Source of the DNA: DASXUL01 sp036504855
GTDB lineage: Bacteria; Armatimonadota; DTGP01; JAKQQT01
DNA length: 64,000 nucleotides
Direction: 5' to 3'
Assembly (NCBI GenBank): GCA_036504855.1
Contig: DASXUL010000126.1
Coordinates: 1-64,000, forward strand
Part shown: positions 33,931 to 43,605 of the stretch, piece after piece
Layout of the letters: the number at the start of each line of letters is the position of its first letter
Numbering within the stretch: the first letter of the stretch is position 1
Notes under the pieces: generated by a model
The model's database searches: none
Told to the model about the DNA's origin: nothing
What the model saw: only the letters and a program-made list of their open reading frames with translations
Position numbers and translations under genes: made by a program

Positions 33931-35700
33931 ATGATGAGTCCTACCAAGCATATATCCGCGAATCGCGCGCGAGGCTTCTCGCTCATTGAGTTGCTGGTCG
34001 TGTTGGCCGTGGCGGCAGTGCTGCTCGGGCTGGTGATCTCGCCGCTGGCCTCCACGTTCAACTTCACGAACCGGGCCCGTCGCAGCGTGGAGGTGCAGGA
34101 TGCCGCGCGCTACGCGATGGAAGTGATGAGCCGCGAGATCGCCGACGCGATGGGCGTTGTAGCCGCCACGGGCGACCAGGAGCCGTTCCTCTACTATCCC
34201 AGCGGCACGCCAGGGCAGGGCGATCCGGTAGTGGTCCGCGGAACGGGCGCCATCAGCTGCTATGACGAGAACGGCATCGAACACGACCTGCCGAACGCCA
34301 TGGTGGACATCGTGCTGCCGCATGACTCGCTGGGCCTCGAAAGCTCCGGCTCCATCACCCAGCCGCTCTCGATGCAACACACGACGGCCGACGACGGGAC
34401 CCAGCACCCCATCGTGGTGCGCTATTTCGTTGGCCTCACGCACCCGGATTCCGTGACCCAGTATCCGAAGTGGCAGAACAACGTTATCATGCCGCGCCAT
34501 CGCGGGCAGCAGAATATGTACACGCTCTACCGCGTGGAGTTCGACCCCTACGACAAGAACATTGGCAACTGGGCGGTGGCTACCAGCGAGACGACGCCGG
34601 ACGGCAAGGCCGTATGGACGCTGAACCCGAAGTTCTTCTACGACACCAGCGCTGACACCAACCGTAGCCCTAGCGGACTGTCGGCCCGTGCCTACTGGCG
34701 CAAGAAGGCCGTGGCCATCATGCCCACCGATACGATGGACCTGGTGGACTTCACTCGCGACGACACGGCGAAGGTGGACTCCGTTACGGGTTTGCATCCG
34801 GTTCTGGAAGCGCACAGCCTTGTTACCTTCAACCCGATGATCGTGGCGGCCGACCCGGCCTCCGCGCAAGGCGATTCCCGCGAGCCCTCCACCTACAAGA
34901 CCGCTTACGGACACTGGACCGGGCTGCAGAACGACGGCACCGTGCCGGCGGCCAATTTCACGCCGGGAATCAGCGGCATGCTGCCGCGGATCGCCGTCTA
35001 CAAGCAGGAGAAGGACCCCGACACGGGCGCCATTTCGCTGCACCGGCTGTTCGACTCTTCCGAGACTACGACAACCGCCGAGGACCACCCGTCCAAGAAG
35101 AACCGCGTCCTCGCCTGGAACAGCCTCAAAGGCACCGTGGAGTTCAGCCTGCCCGCGCCGGATTACGACTCCGAGAAGGGCCAGGCCGTGAACACGTCCA
35201 TCTACGACCCGCTGAGCAGCCTGGCGACGCCTCCCGGCGCCTACATTACGCCCGGCAGCGAGGTGGTGACGGTTTGGGAGGACGACCCGAACGATCCCGG
35301 CAACGTCTCCAAATACCGGCCGGTGGTGTATAGCCGCAGCTCCTCGGCGACAAAGGATATCTACGAAGTGCCCGAGGAGGTCGCCATCGTGAACGGCATG
35401 CCGCAGCAGTTGCCGCCGCCGCGCACTTATATCGTCACCAGCGCCGGGAGGGTCATCATCGGGTACCCGTACCCCAGCGTGAACAACCCGCTTCAGCCGC
35501 AGCCGGTGCCGAACGGACACCGCGTGACGATTGCGTACTACTATCAGAACAACGACCCCGATGACCTGGTGAAGGTGGACTACCTCACCCGGGAGCTTCT
35601 CACGATCAACCTCACGGCGCGCAACTATGATCCGGTGACGCAGAAGCCGATCACCACCACGCTTTCCAACCGCGTGCGGATTCGGAACACGCAGCGGTGA
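33931..35700 (+). CDS. Large PilW-like minor pilin
   Basis: This 589-residue protein has prepilin signal GFSLIELLVVLAVAAVLLGLVISPLAS near residue 15 and RRSVEVQDAARYAMEVMSREIADA, the helix typical of PilW/GspJ proteins. A large predicted beta domain follows. It starts 9 bp after the PilV-like gene. Confidence 0.8.
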   Translation: MMSPTKHISANRARGFSLIELLVVLAVAAVLLGLVISPLASTFNFTNRARRSVEVQDAARYAMEVMSREIADAMGVVAATGDQEPFLYYPSGTPGQGDPVVVRGTGAISCYDENGIEHDLPNAMVDIVLPHDSLGLESSGSITQPLSMQHTTADDGTQHPIVVRYFVGLTHPDSVTQYPKWQNNVIMPRHRGQQNMYTLYRVEFDPYDKNIGNWAVATSETTPDGKAVWTLNPKFFYDTSADTNRSPSGLSARAYWRKKAVAIMPTDTMDLVDFTRDDTAKVDSVTGLHPVLEAHSLVTFNPMIVAADPASAQGDSREPSTYKTAYGHWTGLQNDGTVPAANFTPGISGMLPRIAVYKQEKDPDTGAISLHRLFDSSETTTTAEDHPSKKNRVLAWNSLKGTVEFSLPAPDYDSEKGQAVNTSIYDPLSSLATPPGAYITPGSEVVTVWEDDPNDPGNVSKYRPVVYSRSSSATKDIYEVPEEVAIVNGMPQQLPPPRTYIVTSAGRVIIGYPYPSVNNPLQPQPVPNGHRVTIAYYYQNNDPDDLVKVDYLTRELLTINLTARNYDPVTQKPITTTLSNRVRIRNTQR

Positions 35701-35729
35701 TCCTCGGTCAAATGAAGTAGGATGATGAT

Positions 35730-35772
35730 CCTGCCCCGCTCGTCCCCGCCCCGGGGATGCCCGCGGGGCAGG
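35730..35772. other. Strong hairpin in the PilX-like leader
   Basis: CCTGCCCCGC (35730-35739) pairs with GCGGGGCAGG (35763-35772), with an inner CCCCG/CGGGG stem. No T-run follows. It lies 18 bp before the PilX-like start and could limit readthrough or translation. Confidence 0.5.
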
Positions 35773-35789
35773 GGCAGGTTTGCACTCTT

Positions 35790-38681
35790 ATGTCCCAGCA
35801 TCGAAATAACCAAAGCCAGCGCGGACAGATCATCGTGATCGCCGTGGCCCTGATGTTCTTGCTCGCGTTCATCGCCGGCCTGTTCCTCACGCTCATCAGC
35901 CGGAACATTGGCCGCACCGCTCGCGGCGGTGACGTGCTGCAGGCGCAGTACCTCGCCGAGGCCGGCATCCGCTATGCGGACCAACAGCTCACCCACTCCA
36001 TTGATGGGGCGGACTGGCGGCCGGAACCTTTGCCCGACTACATGAGCGGCACGAATGCCGTGCTGCGCAACGACCCGGACTACGATTTCCTGCACAACGG
36101 CTACACCCGCTTCAACCAGGGAAATGGCCGCTTCCTGCTGCGCGTCTCGTTTCAGCCCGTTGAGCTGAACGCCGACGGCGAACCCGTGGACGCCGGAGGT
36201 CAGGTGACCAAGGACGTCAGCCGCATGCAGTATCCCCCCATGGGGCGTTACATCAAGATTGAAAGCATCGGCCGTCGGGGCGTGGTGGATCCGGACGATC
36301 CCACCACCTTCCGCGGCGCGGACCCGCTGCGCCGCATGCTCGTGGCCTACAAGCCGATCGGCATCACGGACTACGCCCGTTACATCACCAACAAAGACCG
36401 CGTGGATAGCACGATGGTGTTGGGTTCCTTCCCGTTCCGCGTTGCGCCGGCCTACGAAGATGAGGGCGGCGCCGAGCAGGACCTCTTCCGCAGCCAGTTC
36501 ATCGGCCCCATTCGCGTGAACGGCGACTTGATGTGGACCGGCCTGAATACGATCACGCTCAACGCGATGGAGCCCATCGGCGGCAGCGTGGCGGAGCAGA
36601 ACAGCTTCGCGCTGCCCACCCTCCCCGGCGTGAACCGCGACGATACCGTGGCGGTGGCCGGCCGCGTGTTCCACGATGCCTGGCCGTTCAGCGGCGCCGC
36701 CCCGGCGGACGCCGTTCACCTCACCAACAAGGCGCCCGGCGTGGCCGTGGTGGACGACAACCTGCAGCCCTCCGTGACCGCGGCCGGCGTGGACAACCTG
36801 AACTTCAGCACCGCGGGCGGCGTGTATCGAGACAGCAGTCCCGGCCAGAGCGGTGCGGGCAAAGTGCGCGGCGTCTCCCGCCTGGAGCCCCCGCTGATCG
36901 ACGAGGTGGACTCTTCCACCGGCATCCTCCGTTACCGCCTGCTGACGCGCACCACCGGCATCATCCCGAAGGACAAGAACTACAACACCGGCGTGAACGG
37001 CCTGGGTTTGGGCATCTACATCGACAACAACAACGAGATCCAAACAGACAACCAGTACCGCCGCCTCACCGACGAATGGGCGCAGACCGGCACCGGCCGT
37101 GAGACCGAGAACATCCCCGGCAGCGCGTGGCGACAGCATATGTACACGCCGCCGGGCGCCGAGATCTACCTGGACCCCACGCCCAGCAGCGCTCTGAACA
37201 CGTCGTTCCCGGCCGGACGGAGCCAGGGCACGATCATCATCACCCGCCACGACGGCAAGCAGTGGAAAGACGAGAACGGCAGCGCGGAGGGCTATACGCG
37301 CCGCTACCGCTACCCGTTGCGCCGCGTCTACGACAACTCCGGGACGGTGGTGGATACCGAAACCTACGACACGGATCCCAAGGACTCCTTCCGCGACGCC
37401 ACCGGCGCCTACAAGACGTTCCAGAACGGCGTGATCTTCGTGGAGGGCAACCTCCGCCTGCAGGGCAAGCTGCCGGCCGACTGGGTAGGGCCAACGAGCG
37501 GGCGCGTGGTGGGCCAGCACCTCACCTTTGTCACCATGGGCACCGCCTACATTGAGGGCAACCTCTTGAAGGGCGACGCGGCGCCGAACGACGTCAACAA
37601 GTTCGGCAAGGGGCTTCAGCTTGGCAGCATCACCATCGTGGCGAAGAACTACGTTTGCGTGAATACCACGGCGTACTTCCTGAAGCAACCGAACGTGGGC
37701 TCCTGGAACTACGCGCTGGGCAACCCGTATACGGAACTCGGCACGCCGGGCGAGCGCTACGAAACCAGCGGCTTCAGCGCGGTGAACCCGTCCACCTACA
37801 CGGCGGACAACAACGGCGTCCGCCAGAACCTGTTCCTGCTGCAAACGGCGGAAGGCTTCCCGGGCGCGGCGGCGGTGATCTACATGCACGGTTATCCTTT
37901 GGGTCAGACCAATTACGACGCGAAGGTGCTGCCCGGCGGCGATCCGGAACTGGTGTCGCCATCGCAGAGCGCGGAGGCCGCCGCGGAAGGCATCTGGCAG
38001 CACCGCGTCTTCCCGTTGGTGGCTGGCTCCACGAACTACACCTCGTGGGACGCGCAGAAACGCGCCTTCGCGGACTGGTTCACATTCATCTACCGGCCCA
38101 CCTATGGCGAGAACCCCTACGGCAGCAACAGCACCGCGGCCCAGTTCATCGGCAACTACAACCAGCCGCTATGGATCTCGCGCGTGGCCGTGTCGCCCAT
38201 GGATGTTCGCATCGAAGCCGTGATGTATGCCCAGGAGGGCAGTTTCTTCGTGATCCCGGGCGAGTGGCTGAACAGCAACCCGGTGGATCTGCGCAACGCC
38301 AACCTGGATGATTCGCTGCGTTACGCCAACCCGTCCGCCGCCGGCTGGAGGCTTCAGGACTTGAAGAACCAGGGCGGCCATTCCGCATACCCGTTCCACT
38401 ACGAGCCGGCCGACATCCGCGTGGTCATCAATGGCGCCATCACCGAGAACACGCCGGCGGACAAGGATTACCAAACCGCCTGGTCGCGCCACTGGGGCTG
38501 GACGCCGAAGTCCCGCCCGGACGGCAGCACGAGCGATCACGCGGGCGAAGGCCTGGTGTTCATGTACGATCAGAGCCTGCGCCTGCCGTTGAGGTACGAT
38601 CAGTACAACCGGCCGCTGCCGCCCTGCCCGGCGCTTCCGGTGAGCCCGGATCTGGTCTTCTTCGGCGAAGCGGCGGGGTAG
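35790..38681 (+). CDS. PilX/GspK-like minor pilin, very large
   Basis: This 963-residue protein has an N-terminal membrane helix QRGQIIVIAVALMFLLAFIAGLFLTLI and GDVLQAQYLAEAGIRYADQQL, the PilX/GspK-type signature (RGxxLxxALxxL, then AEAG). It lacks the FTLIE Glu pattern of major pilins, as PilX proteins do. The remainder is beta-rich. It sits directly before the propeller genes, as pilX precedes pilY1. Confidence 0.8.
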   Translation: MSQHRNNQSQRGQIIVIAVALMFLLAFIAGLFLTLISRNIGRTARGGDVLQAQYLAEAGIRYADQQLTHSIDGADWRPEPLPDYMSGTNAVLRNDPDYDFLHNGYTRFNQGNGRFLLRVSFQPVELNADGEPVDAGGQVTKDVSRMQYPPMGRYIKIESIGRRGVVDPDDPTTFRGADPLRRMLVAYKPIGITDYARYITNKDRVDSTMVLGSFPFRVAPAYEDEGGAEQDLFRSQFIGPIRVNGDLMWTGLNTITLNAMEPIGGSVAEQNSFALPTLPGVNRDDTVAVAGRVFHDAWPFSGAAPADAVHLTNKAPGVAVVDDNLQPSVTAAGVDNLNFSTAGGVYRDSSPGQSGAGKVRGVSRLEPPLIDEVDSSTGILRYRLLTRTTGIIPKDKNYNTGVNGLGLGIYIDNNNEIQTDNQYRRLTDEWAQTGTGRETENIPGSAWRQHMYTPPGAEIYLDPTPSSALNTSFPAGRSQGTIIITRHDGKQWKDENGSAEGYTRRYRYPLRRVYDNSGTVVDTETYDTDPKDSFRDATGAYKTFQNGVIFVEGNLRLQGKLPADWVGPTSGRVVGQHLTFVTMGTAYIEGNLLKGDAAPNDVNKFGKGLQLGSITIVAKNYVCVNTTAYFLKQPNVGSWNYALGNPYTELGTPGERYETSGFSAVNPSTYTADNNGVRQNLFLLQTAEGFPGAAAVIYMHGYPLGQTNYDAKVLPGGDPELVSPSQSAEAAAEGIWQHRVFPLVAGSTNYTSWDAQKRAFADWFTFIYRPTYGENPYGSNSTAAQFIGNYNQPLWISRVAVSPMDVRIEAVMYAQEGSFFVIPGEWLNSNPVDLRNANLDDSLRYANPSAAGWRLQDLKNQGGHSAYPFHYEPADIRVVINGAITENTPADKDYQTAWSRHWGWTPKSRPDGSTSDHAGEGLVFMYDQSLRLPLRYDQYNRPLPPCPALPVSPDLVFFGEAAG

Positions 38682-38684
38682 AGT

Positions 38685-38737
38685 CCGCCGGTTCCATCCG
38701 GCGGCGCGGGTAGGTTGCGCCGGCAGTGAGCCGGCGC
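38685..38737. other. Tandem GC hairpins after the PilX-like gene
   Basis: CCGCCGG/CCGGCGG (38685-38691 and 38698-38704) and GCGCCGGC/GCCGGCGC (38717-38724 and 38730-38737) form two adjacent stem-loops. Neither has a T-run. They separate pilX from the first giant propeller gene. Confidence 0.5.
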
Positions 38738-38820
38738 GCACCGATGGTCGGTCATCCGTCGGGTGGGGGATGGCATTGGGGATAGCTGGATACCGGCGCT
38801 GGAGCATAAGAGTGACACGT

Positions 38821-41800
38821 ATGAGAAACGCACGAAGTATATGGGCCCTGGCGGCATTTGCGGCGGCGGCTGTGGCCGGCGCGCCCGCGGCGCAAGCGGC
38901 GGCGCACTCGTACAACACGCGCGTGCAGACCATCCGCTGCGGCGTTGTGCTGGCGAGCCGCGACTCGTGGTCCGACGCCTTCATCACCCCACTCGGGAAC
39001 GGTAACGCGCATGTCTTCAGCCTCGTGTTCCACGCGCTGAATGCCCGCCCGGATATCCGGCCCTACGGCTGGGAGATCCTGAATCCGTCCGCCGCCCCGT
39101 TCTGGGACCAGAGCATGGCGACCCGGTACGGCCTCGGAACCCTCGCCGCCGGCATGGCCCCGCGCCTGAACAAGGATCAGGGACCTTACTGGGAGATCTA
39201 TCTCCACGAGGTGAACGCCGACCAGCTGTGCAACTACGACATCCTCTATATGCCGTTGCCGCTGGACGAGCATGGCTCATCCAACACGCTGGGCATCGAT
39301 GACCGCGAGAAGCTGCGCCGCGCCGTTGACGGCGGCGCCGTCCTGTGGCTGGACAACGTGGCTCCGACCGTAACGACCGCGCCGGGCCCCACCAAGGTGT
39401 TCATCCAGCCCACCTTCGCGGTGGGCGCCGCCGGCAGCCAGAACCAGGTCGGCGATACCCTGAACGCGTTGATGAACGCTCCGAACCCGCTCACTGCGCG
39501 TGAGATCCGCCGTCTGGGCCGGAACAACTACCGCACGAACATCGGCAACATCATTACGGACGGCGCCGAAGGCTTCGCCGCCGACGTGCTGAAGAGCTCT
39601 CTGGAGTGGAAAACGGTCGTGCAGACCGCCATAGGAGGCAAGCCCACGGTGGCCGTGGCATCCTACGGCCAGGGCGCGGTGGTGGTTACCAGCCGCGGCG
39701 TGGGCGCGGAACTCTCCCAAGGCTTCCGCAGCGGCGGAGACGCCCGCTTCATCCCAACCGCCGAACTGAAGTTCCTGGTGAACCTCATCGCATACCGGTT
39801 CCAGAGCCCGCAGTCCGGAATGGGCCCGCGCCACGCTTCCGGCTCGCGCCAGGACCTCAACAGCCCCCTTGGCTCCAAGTGGCAGTTCCCGGCGAAGTAC
39901 GGCCAGGGATATGCGGCAACCGACTCGCCGTTCGTCAGCGACCCGGTGGTATGGAACGGAATCCTCTACGCCGCGACCTCGGACGGCTTCCTGCGCGCCT
40001 ACGATCTGGATCCAACCCGCGATCTGGACGGCGACGGCAACCCCAATGACGGCCTCCAGGACGGCACGTACCCGGGGTGCGACATCCTGTGGCAGGCCAA
40101 ATTGCCGGGGCCGGCATGCTCGTCCCTGGTCGTCGCCGACAATGAGAACAAGCCGGTTCTCTACGGAATGCTGCAAGACGGAAGGGCGTTCAACGCCGAC
40201 GCCATGCCCCGCGTGGGCGGCCGGATCAGCGGCACGCCGAGGATCAACGTCGCTACCGTGGACGGCTTCGGCGCCTACCCCAAGCTGTTCGAGAACCGGA
40301 TGACGACAACAACGTTCGCGCCGGGCGAGGAAAAGGTATACCGCATACCGGCTCCGGTGATGTATAATGGCCGGCTGTTTGTGGTGGGACAGCGCAAGAA
40401 CCCGGATGCCGCGAAAGGCATCGGCGCGGTGGCGGAGCTGGACCCGTCCAGCCTGAGGACGTTGTGGGAATGCCCGGACGGCACAACCGACACGGCCGCC
40501 ACCGTTGACTCGCAGTCGCGCATGGGCTTGCCCAGCGCCACTCCCACCATCGCCGCCATACCGGACAAGGGTTACTCGGGGGCAACGGACATCATGCTGA
40601 TCGTCCCCACGCTCTCTATCCGGTCTACTGATAACGTGGGCGCCTTGCAGGCCTCGCGGATCATGGCTTTCCCCATCGGAGTGCGCGGCGAGAAGCTCCA
40701 GTTCAACGGCGCCGCCGACACGGCCAACTGGGGGTTCAACACCCGTTTCGCCGGCGCCACCGCCATCCAGACCACCAAGCCGATTTGTTACGATTCGTCC
40801 GGAACGAAGTATACCGGCACGATGCGGGTGGACGCCACCAGCGGCCTCAACCGCATGTACGTGGACCTCACCGGCAACCTGCCGCCCCTGGAAGACGTTA
40901 ACGACCTGCGGGCCGATTACGACTTCATCCCGCAGATGCCGGCCGATAAGTTCCGGGGCTACAACGCCCGATGGTCGTTCGACGCGTGGTCCTACATCCT
41001 GGGCACGGTGAACAAGTTCATGGAGATCACCACCACACCCGTGGTGGACTCCGACGGCGGCATCTATTTCGTGGCCAGCGACTTCGGCGACGGCGGCAAC
41101 CAGCCGCCCATCATCACCGGCGTCACGATGCGCCAGCAGAGCCTGGGCTTCAACGTTCTGAACAACCCGCGCTACCTGCCGCCGCTGAACAACCCGCAGC
41201 TTACCTTTATCTACAGCATGGGAACGTCCACCGGCACGCCTTCCGGCACGCCGGTTCCCCAGCCGGTAACACTGGGAACAGCGGCCGTCGATCGCGGCAT
41301 CCTGTACGTTCCCTGGGGATCGTGGAACGCCTCAAGCTCAGCGGCGTCCAGCGGCGGCGTTACGGGCTTCTTCGTGAAGGGTACGACCTTTGGCCTGCTG
41401 TTGCACGGCCCGGTGGACCCGGCGCAGAAGAGCAGCGTGCTCATCTCGCAGCGCAACCGCTTCACCGGCGACCTGCAGCAGGTGGGCTACGGCGTGTTCG
41501 ACGTTGACAACATCAACTATGGGAACCAGCTTCGCGGCCTGATCACCTTCCGCACCCTGTCCTCCGGCGTCGGCGCCCCGGCGATCGACCTGAGCCGCCC
41601 GGCCGATATCCTGGTTTCGTACCAGATGCTGGATGTGCTCACCGGCACGTCAACCCCGCAGCAGAACGATATCCCGGACGTCTACTACAAGACGTTGCGC
41701 GGCGAGGGCTTCAACCCGAACGTGCTGCTCGCCTTCGACGCCACGGTGCCCGGCGCCACGAGCGCCAATGGGGTGGCCTCGGGTCGCGCCATCCGCACCG

Positions 41801-43413
41801 GCGTTACGGTTTCCGGCGGCTCCATTTACGCGGGCTCGGACTCCGGCGATGTTTGGACGGTTCCGCTGCCGACGGATCTGGAAGTTGTGGGCTTCCTCAC
41901 CACCGGTTCGCCCACATCGCGCACAATGCTTCCCGCAACGTTCCCGAACCTCACGGTGAGCGCGGGCTTTGGCACGGCGGGCTATCCAACCGATCCGAAA
42001 TTCGCCATGCGCGCGAACCCGGTGATCTGCAGCGGCACGTTGATCATGAACAGCCCGGTCGGCATGTACACGTTCTACTCGCCGCGCACGCTGATTACAG
42101 ACGCAAACCGCGTACTGGAAGTGGTTTCGGACTACTCGAAACCGGACAAAGCGACGCCCGGCGTGGCGGAGCGGGCCGGCAGCGCGGTGGTCTGGAGCCT
42201 GGACAGCACCGTGCAGGCCATCGATTTCGGCACGCCCGGCATCGGGCCGGAGCACCCGCCGTGGGGCGGCGTCGCTTTGAACCCGCTGATCGAGAAGTCG
42301 CTGAACCAGCCAACCATGGCGATCCGCGTCAACACCACGAACACTTTGATCTGCGACACGGGGAACAACCGCGTCGTGGAAGTGGACCGATCGGGCCGCG
42401 TGGTATGGCAGGTGACCGAGGTTGCGGACCCGTACGGCCTGCTGGGCGCCAACGAGAGCCACGCCTTGAACAGCCCCACCAGCGTGCAGCGGTGGGAGTC
42501 CTACTCCTTCGACGAGGAAGGGGTGGTCCCGGCGCGCGAGCAACACACCCTGGTGGCCGATTACGGCAACAACCGCATCCTGGAAATCGTGTCGCGCTTC
42601 TCGCCAGACGCGGCTACTCAGGCCAGCAACATCGTGGTGTGGGTGGGCAACGGGCCCGAAGGCGCCGGCTACAAGTTCTACCAGGCGCAGCGCGAGGCCC
42701 TGCACAAGCCCGGCGATCCTAACGACGGCAGTATGGACTACGGGCGCACCATCGCCAGCGTGGTGAACGTGAGCGTGAACACGGCGGACATCCAGCTCGC
42801 CGAGATGCCGGGCGCCCGAACCAACCGCCCCGCCACGCCAGGCGGCAGCATCGTGATCTTGAGCGGGCTGAAAGACGCGATCGGCGGGACCGATGTGGGC
42901 CGGCGCGGGCGCGTTGTCTGGTTCCTGAACCGCATGCAGTATGAGAAGACGACCACGGAGTTCCCGCTAACTCGCCCGGTTTACTTTGACCACTTCACCA
43001 CCGGCGTTGGCGCGTTCGACTGGCGCGTGACCGTTACGGACGGACAGAATGTGTTCGACCTGTGGCCGGACCTCTCGAAGCCGGGCGTGGGCATTATCCC
43101 GGTTGGCCTGGATGGACCGTTGCTGGCTTACCGCACCATGGACCAGTCCAGCGCCTCGACGGGAGTCGGAACGAGCGGCCTGACCGTCGGCACGGTGATG
43201 GCGAAACACATGGCCAACGGCGACATCCTAATTGTGAACCAGAAGACCGGAAATGTTGTGGAGTATTCGCCGAGGGCGATGGTCGCGGCATTGCAGCTTC
43301 CCCCTGGGAAGGATCGAGACGACGCGCTGCTGAACGCGTTCCGCTTCACGGCGCCGCCCATCTCGGGCACGGCGGCGCTTACCCGGCCCACCTTCGCGGA
43401 TCGTATCTTCTAA
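38821..43413 (+). CDS. Giant secreted beta-propeller protein 1 (PilY1 position)
   Basis: This is a 1530-residue exported protein with a signal peptide (ARSIWALAAFAAAAVAGAPAAQA). The first ~330 residues include a Rossmann-like stretch (YDILYMPLPLDEHG, DREKLRRAVDGGAVLWLDN) like DUF4159/GATase-fold domains. From about residue 355 come PQQ-like propeller blades (WNGILYAATSDGFLRAYDLDP). An acidic DLDGDGNPND loop at 401-410 has the form of a calcium site. Near residues 1180-1260 there are NHL-like repeats (LICDTGNNRVVEVDRSGRVVWQV, LVADYGNNRILEIV). It occupies the slot of pilY1 but has no von Willebrand A domain. A pilus-tip or adhesion role is inferred. Confidence 0.75.
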   Translation: MRNARSIWALAAFAAAAVAGAPAAQAAAHSYNTRVQTIRCGVVLASRDSWSDAFITPLGNGNAHVFSLVFHALNARPDIRPYGWEILNPSAAPFWDQSMATRYGLGTLAAGMAPRLNKDQGPYWEIYLHEVNADQLCNYDILYMPLPLDEHGSSNTLGIDDREKLRRAVDGGAVLWLDNVAPTVTTAPGPTKVFIQPTFAVGAAGSQNQVGDTLNALMNAPNPLTAREIRRLGRNNYRTNIGNIITDGAEGFAADVLKSSLEWKTVVQTAIGGKPTVAVASYGQGAVVVTSRGVGAELSQGFRSGGDARFIPTAELKFLVNLIAYRFQSPQSGMGPRHASGSRQDLNSPLGSKWQFPAKYGQGYAATDSPFVSDPVVWNGILYAATSDGFLRAYDLDPTRDLDGDGNPNDGLQDGTYPGCDILWQAKLPGPACSSLVVADNENKPVLYGMLQDGRAFNADAMPRVGGRISGTPRINVATVDGFGAYPKLFENRMTTTTFAPGEEKVYRIPAPVMYNGRLFVVGQRKNPDAAKGIGAVAELDPSSLRTLWECPDGTTDTAATVDSQSRMGLPSATPTIAAIPDKGYSGATDIMLIVPTLSIRSTDNVGALQASRIMAFPIGVRGEKLQFNGAADTANWGFNTRFAGATAIQTTKPICYDSSGTKYTGTMRVDATSGLNRMYVDLTGNLPPLEDVNDLRADYDFIPQMPADKFRGYNARWSFDAWSYILGTVNKFMEITTTPVVDSDGGIYFVASDFGDGGNQPPIITGVTMRQQSLGFNVLNNPRYLPPLNNPQLTFIYSMGTSTGTPSGTPVPQPVTLGTAAVDRGILYVPWGSWNASSSAASSGGVTGFFVKGTTFGLLLHGPVDPAQKSSVLISQRNRFTGDLQQVGYGVFDVDNINYGNQLRGLITFRTLSSGVGAPAIDLSRPADILVSYQMLDVLTGTSTPQQNDIPDVYYKTLRGEGFNPNVLLAFDATVPGATSANGVASGRAIRTGVTVSGGSIYAGSDSGDVWTVPLPTDLEVVGFLTTGSPTSRTMLPATFPNLTVSAGFGTAGYPTDPKFAMRANPVICSGTLIMNSPVGMYTFYSPRTLITDANRVLEVVSDYSKPDKATPGVAERAGSAVVWSLDSTVQAIDFGTPGIGPEHPPWGGVALNPLIEKSLNQPTMAIRVNTTNTLICDTGNNRVVEVDRSGRVVWQVTEVADPYGLLGANESHALNSPTSVQRWESYSFDEEGVVPAREQHTLVADYGNNRILEIVSRFSPDAATQASNIVVWVGNGPEGAGYKFYQAQREALHKPGDPNDGSMDYGRTIASVVNVSVNTADIQLAEMPGARTNRPATPGGSIVILSGLKDAIGGTDVGRRGRVVWFLNRMQYEKTTTEFPLTRPVYFDHFTTGVGAFDWRVTVTDGQNVFDLWPDLSKPGVGIIPVGLDGPLLAYRTMDQSSASTGVGTSGLTVGTVMAKHMANGDILIVNQKTGNVVEYSPRAMVAALQLPPGKDRDDALLNAFRFTAPPISGTAALTRPTFADRIF

Positions 43414-43419
43414 CCGTTT

Positions 43420-43507
43420 CCGCCGGCGTTCGCCGGCGGCCACGCGGAGCGGACGCCTGCCTGGCGGGCTTACGCTCCAGTCGCCGGAGCAATCCGGCGA
43501 CTGGAGC
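43420..43507. other. Two hairpins between the giant propeller genes, one with a GNRA tetraloop
   Basis: CCGCCGGCG/CGCCGGCGG (43420-43428 and 43431-43439) is followed by a perfect 15-bp stem (43474-43488 with 43493-43507) capped by GCAA. No T-run follows either. Both are very stable and lie just after the first propeller stop, about 100 bp before the second gene. Confidence 0.55.
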
Positions 43508-43605
43508 GCCGCGGCGCCGGCGTGGGGAACATGCCGCGTTTCCGGCTGGTCAACATGAATGTGTATTCCCAATATCGAGCGAGACCGGCGCAGCCCGGGA
43601 AATGG

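Noticed and set aside
31753..35520. Very long open frame on the minus strand (about 1255 codons) across the minor pilin genes
   Set aside because: It is antisense to two well-supported prepilin-type genes. It has no recognisable motif and a His/Arg/Val-rich composition typical of reverse-strand frames in high-GC DNA.
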